In this document: positions 1 to 6,774 of the stretch, one piece after another
Layout: every line of letters starts with the position of its first letter
Numbering within the stretch: the stretch's first letter is position 1
Assembly: GCA_946408295.1 (NCBI GenBank)
Contig: CAMJRT010000033.1
Coordinates: 1-9,619, forward strand
Origin: an uncultured Bacteroidales bacterium
GTDB lineage: Bacteria; Bacteroidota; Bacteroidia; Bacteroidales; UBA932
Direction: 5' to 3'
DNA length: 9,619 bases
Position numbers and translations under genes: made by a program
The notes under the pieces: model-generated
Seen by the model: only the letters and a program-made list of their open reading frames with translations
Told to the model about the DNA's origin: nothing
Database searches by the model: none

Positions 1-1
1 C

Positions 2-526
2 GACGGCACCTGGCACTTCGGCAAGAGCTATCAGTACACCTGGATTCTTTCCAGTTTCAATTTCATCGTCACCGTTTTTCTGGGCTGCTTCACCGGGCAA
101 CTGCTTCGGGCCAAGGGGGGCAAATATCCCCCCACCGTTCGTTTGCTGGTTTTCGGCGCCGCGCTGGTGACGGCCGGTCTGCTGCTGAGTCTTTATTTCC
201 CCATCATCAAGAAAATCTGGAACAGTTCGATGACCTTGTATTCCGGCGGCATTTGCGTGCTGTTGATGGCCCTTTTCTATTTCTGGATTGATGTCAGGGG
301 GCACAAGCGTCATTGGGATTGGCTGCGGATTTTCGGCTTGAACTCCATCGCTGCTTACACGTTGGGCGAGTTGGTGGATTTCTCCAGCATCCCGAAATCC
401 TTGTTTTTCGGATTGAGCCAATGGCTGGGGCCGTGGTACGACGTCCTGCTTGTCTGCGGAGAGGTAGGCGTGCTCTTTTTGATTATGTACGCTTTGTATA
501 AATTGAATATCTTTTTAAAAGTATAG
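2..526 (+). CDS. NagX/HGSNAT-like membrane acetyltransferase, C-terminal part (5' end outside window)
   Basis: The reading frame is open from the window edge and ends in TAG, giving 174 residues without the N-terminus. It aligns along its length with residues 195-366 of the complete paralogue at 8174-9274: both share YQYTWILSS, the PIIKKIW segment, MTL-SGGIC, GxNSIA-Y and the terminal NIFLKV. These match the C-terminal half of the heparan-alpha-glucosaminide N-acetyltransferase family (COG4299/DUF5009), including the DVKG-W and GMNSI-VY regions known from human HGSNAT. About five hydrophobic membrane segments are visible. The family moves an acetyl group from cytoplasmic acetyl-CoA to an amino sugar on the far side of the membrane; the exact substrate here is unknown. 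The catalytic histidine region lies upstream of the window and cannot be checked. An internal ATG at 143 is not the true start, because homology continues before it. The next gene starts 5 bases downstream, so the two are very likely co-transcribed. Confidence 0.88.
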   Translation, partial: DGTWHFGKSYQYTWILSSFNFIVTVFLGCFTGQLLRAKGGKYPPTVRLLVFGAALVTAGLLLSLYFPIIKKIWNSSMTLYSGGICVLLMALFYFWIDVRGHKRHWDWLRIFGLNSIAAYTLGELVDFSSIPKSLFFGLSQWLGPWYDVLLVCGEVGVLFLIMYALYKLNIFLKV

Positions 527-531
527 CCGAT

Positions 532-1908
532 ATGAGAGTCTTTCGAATCATTGTTTTATCCCTGTTTGTGACAGGCCTGTTGGCCGGCTGTTGCGAGCCT
601 TCGCTCATCAAAACGAAAGTCCCTTCGCGTCCGGCCGGACAGGAAGATGTCATCGAACTGGCTGTCGCCCCGTTGGACACCGTGCGTGTCGGGGTTGTGG
701 GCCTGGGAATGCGCGGTACGCACGCAGTCCGGCGTCTTTTGAAAATTCCGGGCGTGGAGATTACGGCTTTGTGCGACCTCCGCGAAGCGCCGGTGGCCGA
801 CAACCAGGCGCGATTGGGCCGGCGCGGACGGAAGCCCGCCCGTTGCTACAGTGGCAGCGAAGATTGCTGGAAAGGACTTTGCGAGCAGGAAGACGTGGAT
901 TTGGTCTATATCTGCACCGACTGGCTTACGCACACGCCGATTGCCCTCTGTGCGATGGAACACGGGAAGCACGCCGCCATCGAAGTTCCGGCCGCGCTGG
1001 ATATGGACCAAATCTGGGCGCTGATTGATAAGGCCGAAAAGACGCGTCTCCACTGTATGATGCTGGAAAATTGCGTCTATGACTTTTTCGAACTGACAAC
1101 GCTGCAGGCCGCGCAAGACGGGGCCTTCGGGGAGATTATTCACGCGGAGGGCGCCTATCACCACAATCTGGATGCGTTCTGGGGTGGTTATTGGAACAAC
1201 TGGCGGCTGGACTACAACAGCAAGCACCGGGGCGACAACTATCCTACGCACGGCATCGGTCCCATTTGCCAGGTCTTGAACATTCACCGGGGCGACCGGA
1301 TGACCCGGCTTGTGTCGATGGACACCAAGTCCTTCAACGGTCTGAGATGGATGAAAATGTACACGGGAAAGGAATGTCCGGAATTTGCGCAAGGCGATGA
1401 GACCAACACCCTCATCCGCACGGAAAACGGCAAGACGATGCTGATTCAGCACGATGTGATGACGCCTCGTCCGTACGACCGTCTCTACCGTTTGGTTGGA
1501 ACGGACGGCTATGCGGGTAAGTATCCCATCAAATTGTATTGCTTCCGCGAAGCGCCTGCGGAAGACGTGGATGCCGACCATATTGCGGAAGAAAAGATAG
1601 TTACGGATGCCGAACTGGATGCGGTGATGCAGCAACACCGTCCCGACATATTGACCGAAGAGTTGGAGGCTCTGGCCAAGAAAGTCGGCGGTCACGGCGG
1701 TATGGACTTCCTGATGGACTATCGTATGATTTATTGCCTGCGCAACGGTCTTCCCTTGGATATGGATGTCTATGACCTGGCGGAATGGTGCTGCATCGCC
1801 CCGCTCTCCCGCCTGTCGCTGGAGAATGGCAACCGTCCCGTCGAAGTCCCCGATTTCACCCGCGGCGCCTGGCAAAAAGTCAAAGGCTACAAGCATCATT
1901 TGAAATAA
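532..1908 (+). CDS. GH109-type NAD-dependent glycosidase lipoprotein (Gfo/Idh/MocA fold), copy 1
   Basis: A 458-residue protein of normal length for Bacteroidales GH109 enzymes, whose founding activity is NAD+-dependent alpha-N-acetylgalactosaminidase. It has a lipoprotein signal peptide with lipobox LAGC (lipid Cys20), so it should act in the periplasm or at the outer membrane. The Rossmann domain shows G57-L-G59-x-x-G62, an acidic residue (D82) after strand 2, and E151-V-P153 in the place of the EKP motif of Gfo/Idh/MocA oxidoreductases. Family motifs that follow are LENCVYDFFELT (179-189), HRGDNYPTHGIGP (232-244) and GGHGGMD (386-392). The ATG at 532 is chosen because it gives the complete signal peptide and lies 5 bases after the acetyltransferase stop. 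The GH127 gene follows after 8 bases. Substrate is inferred from family; GH109 members with other hexosaminidase activity exist, and an oxidoreductase role is less likely given the GH109 motifs. Confidence 0.92.
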   Translation: MRVFRIIVLSLFVTGLLAGCCEPSLIKTKVPSRPAGQEDVIELAVAPLDTVRVGVVGLGMRGTHAVRRLLKIPGVEITALCDLREAPVADNQARLGRRGRKPARCYSGSEDCWKGLCEQEDVDLVYICTDWLTHTPIALCAMEHGKHAAIEVPAALDMDQIWALIDKAEKTRLHCMMLENCVYDFFELTTLQAAQDGAFGEIIHAEGAYHHNLDAFWGGYWNNWRLDYNSKHRGDNYPTHGIGPICQVLNIHRGDRMTRLVSMDTKSFNGLRWMKMYTGKECPEFAQGDETNTLIRTENGKTMLIQHDVMTPRPYDRLYRLVGTDGYAGKYPIKLYCFREAPAEDVDADHIAEEKIVTDAELDAVMQQHRPDILTEELEALAKKVGGHGGMDFLMDYRMIYCLRNGLPLDMDVYDLAEWCCIAPLSRLSLENGNRPVEVPDFTRGAWQKVKGYKHHLK

Positions 1909-1916
1909 GAGAGAAG

Positions 1917-4121
1917 ATGAAACGCATTACAATCCTCGTCGCATTGCTGGGTCTCGTGCTGGCCTCATCGTGCCAGTCCCGTCAGCAGCAAGCGGTCACC
2001 CCCGTCGATTTTTCCCAAGTGAAAATCAATGAGGGCTTCTGGTCTCCGGTCCTGGAACGGCACAAACAGACGACGATGGCTGTTTGCATCGACCAGATTG
2101 AGAACCAGACCGGCCGTATGCAGAATTTTATCAATGCTGCCAAAAAGGAAGGCAAACATTCTGGTATCTATTATGATGACTCTGATGTCTACAAGGCTTT
2201 GGAGGGTTTTGCCTATTCCCTGGTCAACCATCCAGACCCGGTGCTCGAAGCCAAGTGTGACGAGTGGATAGAATGGATGGCGGCCGCCCAGGAAGAAGAT
2301 GGCTACCTGAACACCTACTATACCCTCACGGGCCTTGAAAACAGATGGACGGATATGAACAAGCACGAGATGTACTGCGCCGGACATTTGTTCGAGGCGG
2401 CCGTCGCTTATTACAAGGCGACCGGCAAGCGCAAACTGCTGGATGTTTCTTGTCGCTTCGCCGACCATATGATGTCGGTATTCGGTCCCGGGAAACGCCA
2501 TTGGGTGCCCGGTCACGAGGAGGTGGAATTGTCCCTGGTCAAGCTCTTTGAGACGACGGGGGAGAAAAAATACCTGGATTTCGCCCGTTGGCTCATTGAC
2601 GAGAGGGGACACGGATATGGTGTCTATAGCACCCGGCACAAAGACCATATAGAATATTTCCAGGATGACAGACCGGTCGCGGAAATGCGCAGCATCGCCG
2701 GTCACGCGGTCCGGGCTATGTATTTGTACTGCGGAATGGCGGATGTAGCCTCCTATATGCAGGCCGACGGTTATATGGAGGCGCTGGACAGTCTGTGGGA
2801 TGATGTGGTTTACCGCAATATGTACATCACGGGCGGTATCGGCCAGTCCAAGCATAACGAAGGCTTTACGCGGGATTACAGCCTGCCCAACAAAGAGGCA
2901 TACTGTGAGACCTGCGCCAGCGTCGGAATGGTCTTGTGGAACTGGCGGATGAACCGCCTCACGGGGGACGCCAAGTATATTGACATTCTGGAGAAATCTA
3001 TGTACAATGGGGCCCTGGATGGGATTTCTTTGACGGGCGACCGCTTCTTCTATGTCAATCCGCTGGCCTCCGACGGCGACCACCACCGCAAGGCTTGGTA
3101 CGGAACGGCCTGCTGCCCGAGCCAACTCTGCCGCTTCCTGCCCTCGATGGGCAATTACATTTACGGAATGTCCGACAAGGGGTTGTGGGTGAATCTGTTC
3201 ATTCCTTCGACTGCCCATTGCGACAAAAACCTGGATGTGGAACTGAAGACCGCCTACCCTTGGGACGGACGGGTGGAACTGACCCTGCATCCGCGCAAGG
3301 CCTGGAAAAAGGAACTTCGCATCCGCATCCCGTCCTGGTGCCGGGAAGCCTCGCTGACGGTCAATGGACGGGCAGTGGGTTCCGTTCAGGAGGGAAATCT
3401 GACGATGGAGCAGGGCTACGCCGTTCTGCCCGGTCCCTGGAAAGAGGGAGACAAAGTCGTGTTTGAGATGGACCTGCCCGTCCGGGTGGAAGCAGCCGAC
3501 CCGCGTGTCAAGGAGGATGAGGGTCTTCGTGCCGTCCTGCGCGGTCCGCTTGTCTATTGTATGGAAGAGGTGGACAACCCCGCCTTTGACAAGCTGTCCT
3601 TGACGCCCGATACGCAGTTTACGCTGACCGAGGAACGTCCGCTGCCAGATGACATCCGTTGCATCACGGCGACGGGCAAGGGCGGGGACATTACGCTCAT
3701 TCCTTATTTTGCCTGGGACAACCGCGCTCCCGGCAAGATGCAGGTGTGGATTCCCTACCGATACACGGGTGCCGGGTCCGTCCGCATGGACACGGACGAT
3801 ATCAAAAGCGTACGGGAGATGGACGGGACCGAAGTCGCCATTATCCGGGGAGACTTTGGCGTTGCAGAAAACGGCTGTATATGGATTCCCCAGCGCGTTT
3901 CGCAGCGTGCCCTCTACTTTATAGCCGAGCATCTTGTCATACTTCTCCGGCGGGACGAAGTCGTAAACAACATGCACGAAGCGATGGACCGGCTGCAGAG
4001 GAACGACTACGGCTACGGTTGTTTCATCAGCGGCCCCTCCAAGACCGCCGATATCGCCCAGGTGCTCGTTATGGGCGCCCAGGCCGCCCGCAGCGTCACC
4101 GTCCTGCTGCTGGATGCTTAA
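1917..4121 (+). CDS. GH127-type glycosidase lipoprotein fused at its C-terminus to half of a LutC/LUD domain
   Basis: ATG at 1917 gives 734 residues with a lipoprotein signal (ASSC, lipid Cys19); an in-frame upstream start at 1785 would overlap the GH109 gene and lose the signal, so it is rejected. Residues ~25-615 are a PF07944 (GH127/DUF1680) domain. Visible marks are EEDGYLNTYY, HEMYCAGHLFEAAVAYYKATG, AGHAVRAMYLY and ITGGIG. By comparison with HypBA1, E315 is the likely acid/base, C399 the nucleophilic cysteine, and E331, C333 and C400 the other zinc ligands, so the enzyme should be active. The family removes beta-L-arabinofuranosides, though other pentose-like substrates are known. The domain ends near W611 (MQVWIP), where relatives usually stop. 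From about residue 628 the sequence instead matches the second half of lactate-utilization protein LutC. The ORF is continuous, so either a real fusion or an old deletion junction is possible. Confidence 0.9.
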   Translation: MKRITILVALLGLVLASSCQSRQQQAVTPVDFSQVKINEGFWSPVLERHKQTTMAVCIDQIENQTGRMQNFINAAKKEGKHSGIYYDDSDVYKALEGFAYSLVNHPDPVLEAKCDEWIEWMAAAQEEDGYLNTYYTLTGLENRWTDMNKHEMYCAGHLFEAAVAYYKATGKRKLLDVSCRFADHMMSVFGPGKRHWVPGHEEVELSLVKLFETTGEKKYLDFARWLIDERGHGYGVYSTRHKDHIEYFQDDRPVAEMRSIAGHAVRAMYLYCGMADVASYMQADGYMEALDSLWDDVVYRNMYITGGIGQSKHNEGFTRDYSLPNKEAYCETCASVGMVLWNWRMNRLTGDAKYIDILEKSMYNGALDGISLTGDRFFYVNPLASDGDHHRKAWYGTACCPSQLCRFLPSMGNYIYGMSDKGLWVNLFIPSTAHCDKNLDVELKTAYPWDGRVELTLHPRKAWKKELRIRIPSWCREASLTVNGRAVGSVQEGNLTMEQGYAVLPGPWKEGDKVVFEMDLPVRVEAADPRVKEDEGLRAVLRGPLVYCMEEVDNPAFDKLSLTPDTQFTLTEERPLPDDIRCITATGKGGDITLIPYFAWDNRAPGKMQVWIPYRYTGAGSVRMDTDDIKSVREMDGTEVAIIRGDFGVAENGCIWIPQRVSQRALYFIAEHLVILLRRDEVVNNMHEAMDRLQRNDYGYGCFISGPSKTADIAQVLVMGAQAARSVTVLLLDA
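3798..4121 (+). other. C-terminal half of a LutC/LUD-domain protein embedded in the GH127 ORF
   Basis: Residues ~628-734 of the GH127 ORF carry the hallmarks of the second half of LutC (LUD domain, lactate/L-lactate utilization complex): GDFGVAENGCIWIP, ALYFIAEHLVILL, VVNNMHEA and FISGPSKTADI (703-713), then a short end as in intact LutC. LutC is normally about 190-200 residues and cytoplasmic; here its first half is missing and the remnant is tied to an exported lipoprotein. It has no stop or frameshift relative to the glycosidase. The upstream limit is approximate, somewhere in 3755-3830. It is most simply a gene fragment captured by a deletion between a GH127 gene and a lutC gene; lactate-related activity is not expected. 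Confidence 0.82.
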
Positions 4122-4136
4122 GGCTCTTCGAGGCGT

Positions 4137-4166
4137 AAAAAAAGGGGTGACCGTTGGCCACCCCTT
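4137..4166 (-). terminator. Rho-independent terminator of the minus-strand cluster
   Basis: AAGGGGTG at 4142-4149 pairs with CACCCCTT at 4159-4166; inside, CC (4151-4152) pairs with GG (4156-4157) around a GTT loop, with one A/C mismatch. Seven A residues at 4137-4143 become a U-tract when read on the minus strand, directly downstream of the beta-helix lipoprotein stop. On the plus strand only two T residues follow the stem, so termination of the GH127 transcript there should be weaker. Confidence 0.82.
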
Positions 4167-4184
4167 GCCGATAAATCACGCAGA

Positions 4185-6566
4185 CTAGAGTTCTACAAGA
4201 GCACCTTGCCGATTGTTGGCGTCGGTGCGGGGGTTTCCGGCGGCATCTTTTGACAGGCCGTTCACGGAGACAAGCCAGTCGTAGAATTCCTGACCGAAAT
4301 CAGTCTGAGACTTGATGGCATTTGCCACTGTCTCCAGGGAAGCCCTGTTATAGGAATATCCCGACGGCAATGTGTAATCAATCACATAGTCCGTACTGTT
4401 CAAAGAAGGAGAGAACGCAGACCAGGCCTGACGTATATCCTGGTCGTTTGAGATGGTGGCGCAGGAGCCTTCATCTCCTCCGAAATTATAATGTATCAAA
4501 TAGGACACATCAACTTTGTATCCGTTGCTGCTGTCTTCAAAACGGGGGGCGCCCCAGTTGGGAGATGTCTGCGCAATGATATTGTTGATGCAGACGGAAC
4601 CGTTGGAATTGCCCCATGAATCACTGCTCCCGTACGTAACAACTGCCGGACTGCCGGAACCTATTATTGTAGAGTTGGATATGATGGATTTTCCTCTGAA
4701 GTAAACGACGCCTTTTCCGGATTCGTCGACGCTGTTGGTATCGTAGATCGTACAATTGTTCATACCCAGTTTTCCGGCACCGCCACTGCTCTCTCTTTCC
4801 ATGGAAATGCAGAGACCTCTCCCAAAACCATCTGTATAGTCATGCTCTTCAAAGTAGCAGTTATTCATAAAGACCGGAATTGTTCCACCGTGAAGAATAC
4901 TGGAACCTCGATACGATGTTTTGTTGTCAATGAAGCGGCATCCGTTAAGGGTGAGTTGTCCGCTTTCCGAAAGAATCCTGAAAACGGATTTATTGCTTCC
5001 CGAGAATGCGCAGCCGGCAAAATCTGCGGTGACATTACTCCGCAAATTGATGATGGAGCCACTTCCCCACGATGCAGAATTGTCTTGGAAGGCGCTGCCG
5101 GAGCCGGACATTTGTTTGACATTGACCAGTTCTATTACTGAACGGCCGCCACTGTTATTGCTGAACGCGCAGTCACTTACGGAGCATTCACCGGAACCAT
5201 TATTAAAGAAGAAGGCTGCACCAAAAGCCGCATCGTTGCCGTTGAATTCACAGTTGGTGAAGTTGGCATCGACCCAGCGGAGTTTCAGTGCCCCTCCTTC
5301 CGTATCTTCCGCATCACTCGGTTTTCCGCCGGAGAAGACAATGTTTTCAAAGTTGACGATTGCGTGATCCTCAATCCAGAAGATGCGGTGATCATTGTTC
5401 CCCGTGAAGGTCGCTTTGGCGGAAGCATCGGCATTTCCGCTGGCATCATAGCCTCCCTTGATGGTATATGTTGCCCTCTGGTTAAACCCTTCAATCTCCA
5501 GTTGACTGAACAGTCCGTCATAGCCGCTCGTTTCGGGAATCTCATACGTGCCTGCGGCGACGCGAATCTCCTGCTGGTCCAACTGGTAGCAGGCAGCCCG
5601 GCGCTGATAGGTGTCAGCCTTCCCTTCGCCCGGGGTGGACATCAGCTTTTCAAAAAGAGAGACTCCGGCGGCATCGGCCCAGGAAGTGCCCTTTCCCGTC
5701 GCTCCGGACTTGACATAGTATGCATCCCCAACTTTTGTGTCGACGGTTCCGAGTGGTTTGCATTTCCCCGCTGTGGAAGTATAGTCGGTATCGGAGCAAA
5801 GCGGGGTCAGCCAGGAATCAGCCGTCCCCAGTTTGAGCCCGATGCTTTGGAGCGCGGCGCCAGGAAGCACGGCAATGTGGTTCTTTCCGGCGCTTACTTC
5901 GGTTAGCGTGATGGTGCTATGGGTGTCGGATGTACCCTCAAATGAAACGGCACCTGCCGCATCGAACGTCAAAGCGAGTTTGCCGGACAGGGACACTTCA
6001 AAGAGGTCTTTCAGCTGGGCCCTTGAGATGGATTTGGGGTTACCGGAAGAAATTTCAAAGGAAATCAGGCCGCAAACCTGCTTGAACGCCAAAGATAAGG
6101 ATGATACCGTAGATGATGCAGCAATGATATCGGCGCTTCCGAAACGGGGCGTCTGTTCATTGGGAATCGTCACGCTAAGGATGCTTTCGCTTAAGGATGC
6201 TTCAACATCGGAGGGGTAGACGGCATAGACCGTAGCATCTTCTGCAAGCGTAGTGGGCAGGGCCACCCTGAAACTGGCGCTTAATGCCCCGGCATCGAGG
6301 ACGCCTTCTTCTGAAATGGCGAAATCTGTGTCTTCTTCACCATAAATGACCTTAATTCGGTCTCCGGCAGACCAAATGACGCCCTCGTCATCGAGCGCTG
6401 TCTTTGTAGGTGCATCCGCTTGGAAATCATACCAGGAGAACCCTTCTGCAGGCGGAGTAACCTCTTTGCTCCCGGGAATATTGTTTTCATTCTCTCCCGG
6501 TTTTTCTTTGGTGCAGGATGCAACGGCCAGTACGGCTATTGCCACAATCGTAAAAATCTTTTTCAT
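4185..6566 (-). CDS. Fimbrillin-like plus right-handed beta-helix surface lipoprotein
   Basis: A 793-residue protein with a lipoprotein signal (VASC, lipid Cys18) followed by a short charged, Asn/Glu-rich linker. Residues ~45-275 resemble the fimbrillin-like N-domains of Bacteroidales lipoproteins, with TKTALDDEGVIWSAGD at 54-69. A second part opens with YYVKSGATGKGTSWADA (283-299) and VAAGTYEIP (336-344), the usual entry to secreted parallel beta-helix ('choice-of-anchor Q') proteins. About nine rungs of the form xxFxNCxFxxN are visible at 404-412, 434-442, 460-469, 514-522, 537-546, 564-572, 599-607, 626-634 and 657-665. The tail DAAGNPR (774-780) before ALVEL is also typical. No clear polysaccharide-lyase catalytic residues or T9SS sorting domain were seen. 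It is probably a surface adhesin or glycan-binding protein; a lyase role cannot be excluded. A small ORF starts its message 12 bases upstream. Confidence 0.85.
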   Translation of the reverse strand: MKKIFTIVAIAVLAVASCTKEKPGENENNIPGSKEVTPPAEGFSWYDFQADAPTKTALDDEGVIWSAGDRIKVIYGEEDTDFAISEEGVLDAGALSASFRVALPTTLAEDATVYAVYPSDVEASLSESILSVTIPNEQTPRFGSADIIAASSTVSSLSLAFKQVCGLISFEISSGNPKSISRAQLKDLFEVSLSGKLALTFDAAGAVSFEGTSDTHSTITLTEVSAGKNHIAVLPGAALQSIGLKLGTADSWLTPLCSDTDYTSTAGKCKPLGTVDTKVGDAYYVKSGATGKGTSWADAAGVSLFEKLMSTPGEGKADTYQRRAACYQLDQQEIRVAAGTYEIPETSGYDGLFSQLEIEGFNQRATYTIKGGYDASGNADASAKATFTGNNDHRIFWIEDHAIVNFENIVFSGGKPSDAEDTEGGALKLRWVDANFTNCEFNGNDAAFGAAFFFNNGSGECSVSDCAFSNNSGGRSVIELVNVKQMSGSGSAFQDNSASWGSGSIINLRSNVTADFAGCAFSGSNKSVFRILSESGQLTLNGCRFIDNKTSYRGSSILHGGTIPVFMNNCYFEEHDYTDGFGRGLCISMERESSGGAGKLGMNNCTIYDTNSVDESGKGVVYFRGKSIISNSTIIGSGSPAVVTYGSSDSWGNSNGSVCINNIIAQTSPNWGAPRFEDSSNGYKVDVSYLIHYNFGGDEGSCATISNDQDIRQAWSAFSPSLNSTDYVIDYTLPSGYSYNRASLETVANAIKSQTDFGQEFYDWLVSVNGLSKDAAGNPRTDANNRQGALVEL

Positions 6567-6578
6567 AATTAATGTTTT

Positions 6579-6728
6579 TTACCATTCATACTCTTGTTCC
6601 TCTTCCACTGCCTGAATTGTCGCGTATGATGCATCAGAGGATGTCATCACTTCAAGTTCTGGCCTGATGGGCACAGAGACTGTCGATGGGGCCGAATACG
6701 GCGTTAATGAAATTTTGTGCTTGTACAT
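6579..6728 (-). CDS. Small 49-residue protein of unknown function preceding the surface lipoprotein
   Basis: ATG at 6728-6726 and TAA at 6581-6579 define a 49-residue ORF that fills most of the gap between the GH109 copy 2 gene (46 bases upstream) and the beta-helix lipoprotein (12 bases downstream). It begins MYKHKISLTPYSAP, has a central PIRPELEVMTSSDASYATIQ stretch and an acidic, aromatic end (VEEEQEYEW). It lacks a signal peptide or membrane segment. The P-x-(L/M)-E-V-(M/L) followed by a Ser/Ala stretch resembles short uncharacterised Bacteroidales peptides often found beside fimbrillin-like or surface lipoprotein genes; that resemblance is from memory. The AT-rich leader before its ATG, unlike the GC-rich flanks, fits a Bacteroidota translation-start region. 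It could be a leader peptide or a translationally coupled partner. Its reality is supported by placement and open frame only. Confidence 0.6.
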   Translation of the reverse strand: MYKHKISLTPYSAPSTVSVPIRPELEVMTSSDASYATIQAVEEEQEYEW

Positions 6729-6774
6729 GATTAATATATAATTAACTAAGTAATGTTCAACAACCCGGATAATC

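Noticed and set aside
143..526. Separate short membrane protein starting at the ATG at 143
   Set aside because: Homology to the complete acetyltransferase continues upstream to the window edge, so this is an internal methionine.
556..1899. 447-codon open frame on the minus strand opposite GH109 copy 1
   Set aside because: It is a shadow of the GH109 gene: low-complexity His/Val/Arg-rich translation with no recognisable domain.
532..1908. Ordinary sugar dehydrogenase of the Gfo/Idh/MocA family
   Set aside because: The lipoprotein signal, EVP in place of EKP, and the HRGDxYPTHGxGP and GGHGGMD motifs point to GH109 instead.
1785..1916. Upstream in-frame start for the GH127 gene
   Set aside because: It would overlap the end of the GH109 gene and hide the lipoprotein signal that begins at the ATG at 1917.
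1965..3977. 670-codon open frame on the minus strand opposite the GH127 gene
   Set aside because: It lies antisense to a clearly recognised enzyme, has no family signal or signal peptide, and long antisense frames are common opposite GC-rich genes.
6729..6774. Possible promoter in the AT-rich stretch before the small ORF (TTGTTG then TATATATT on the minus strand)
   Set aside because: It does not give a convincing Bacteroidota -7 TAnnTTTG box, and read-through from the GH109 gene is equally plausible.
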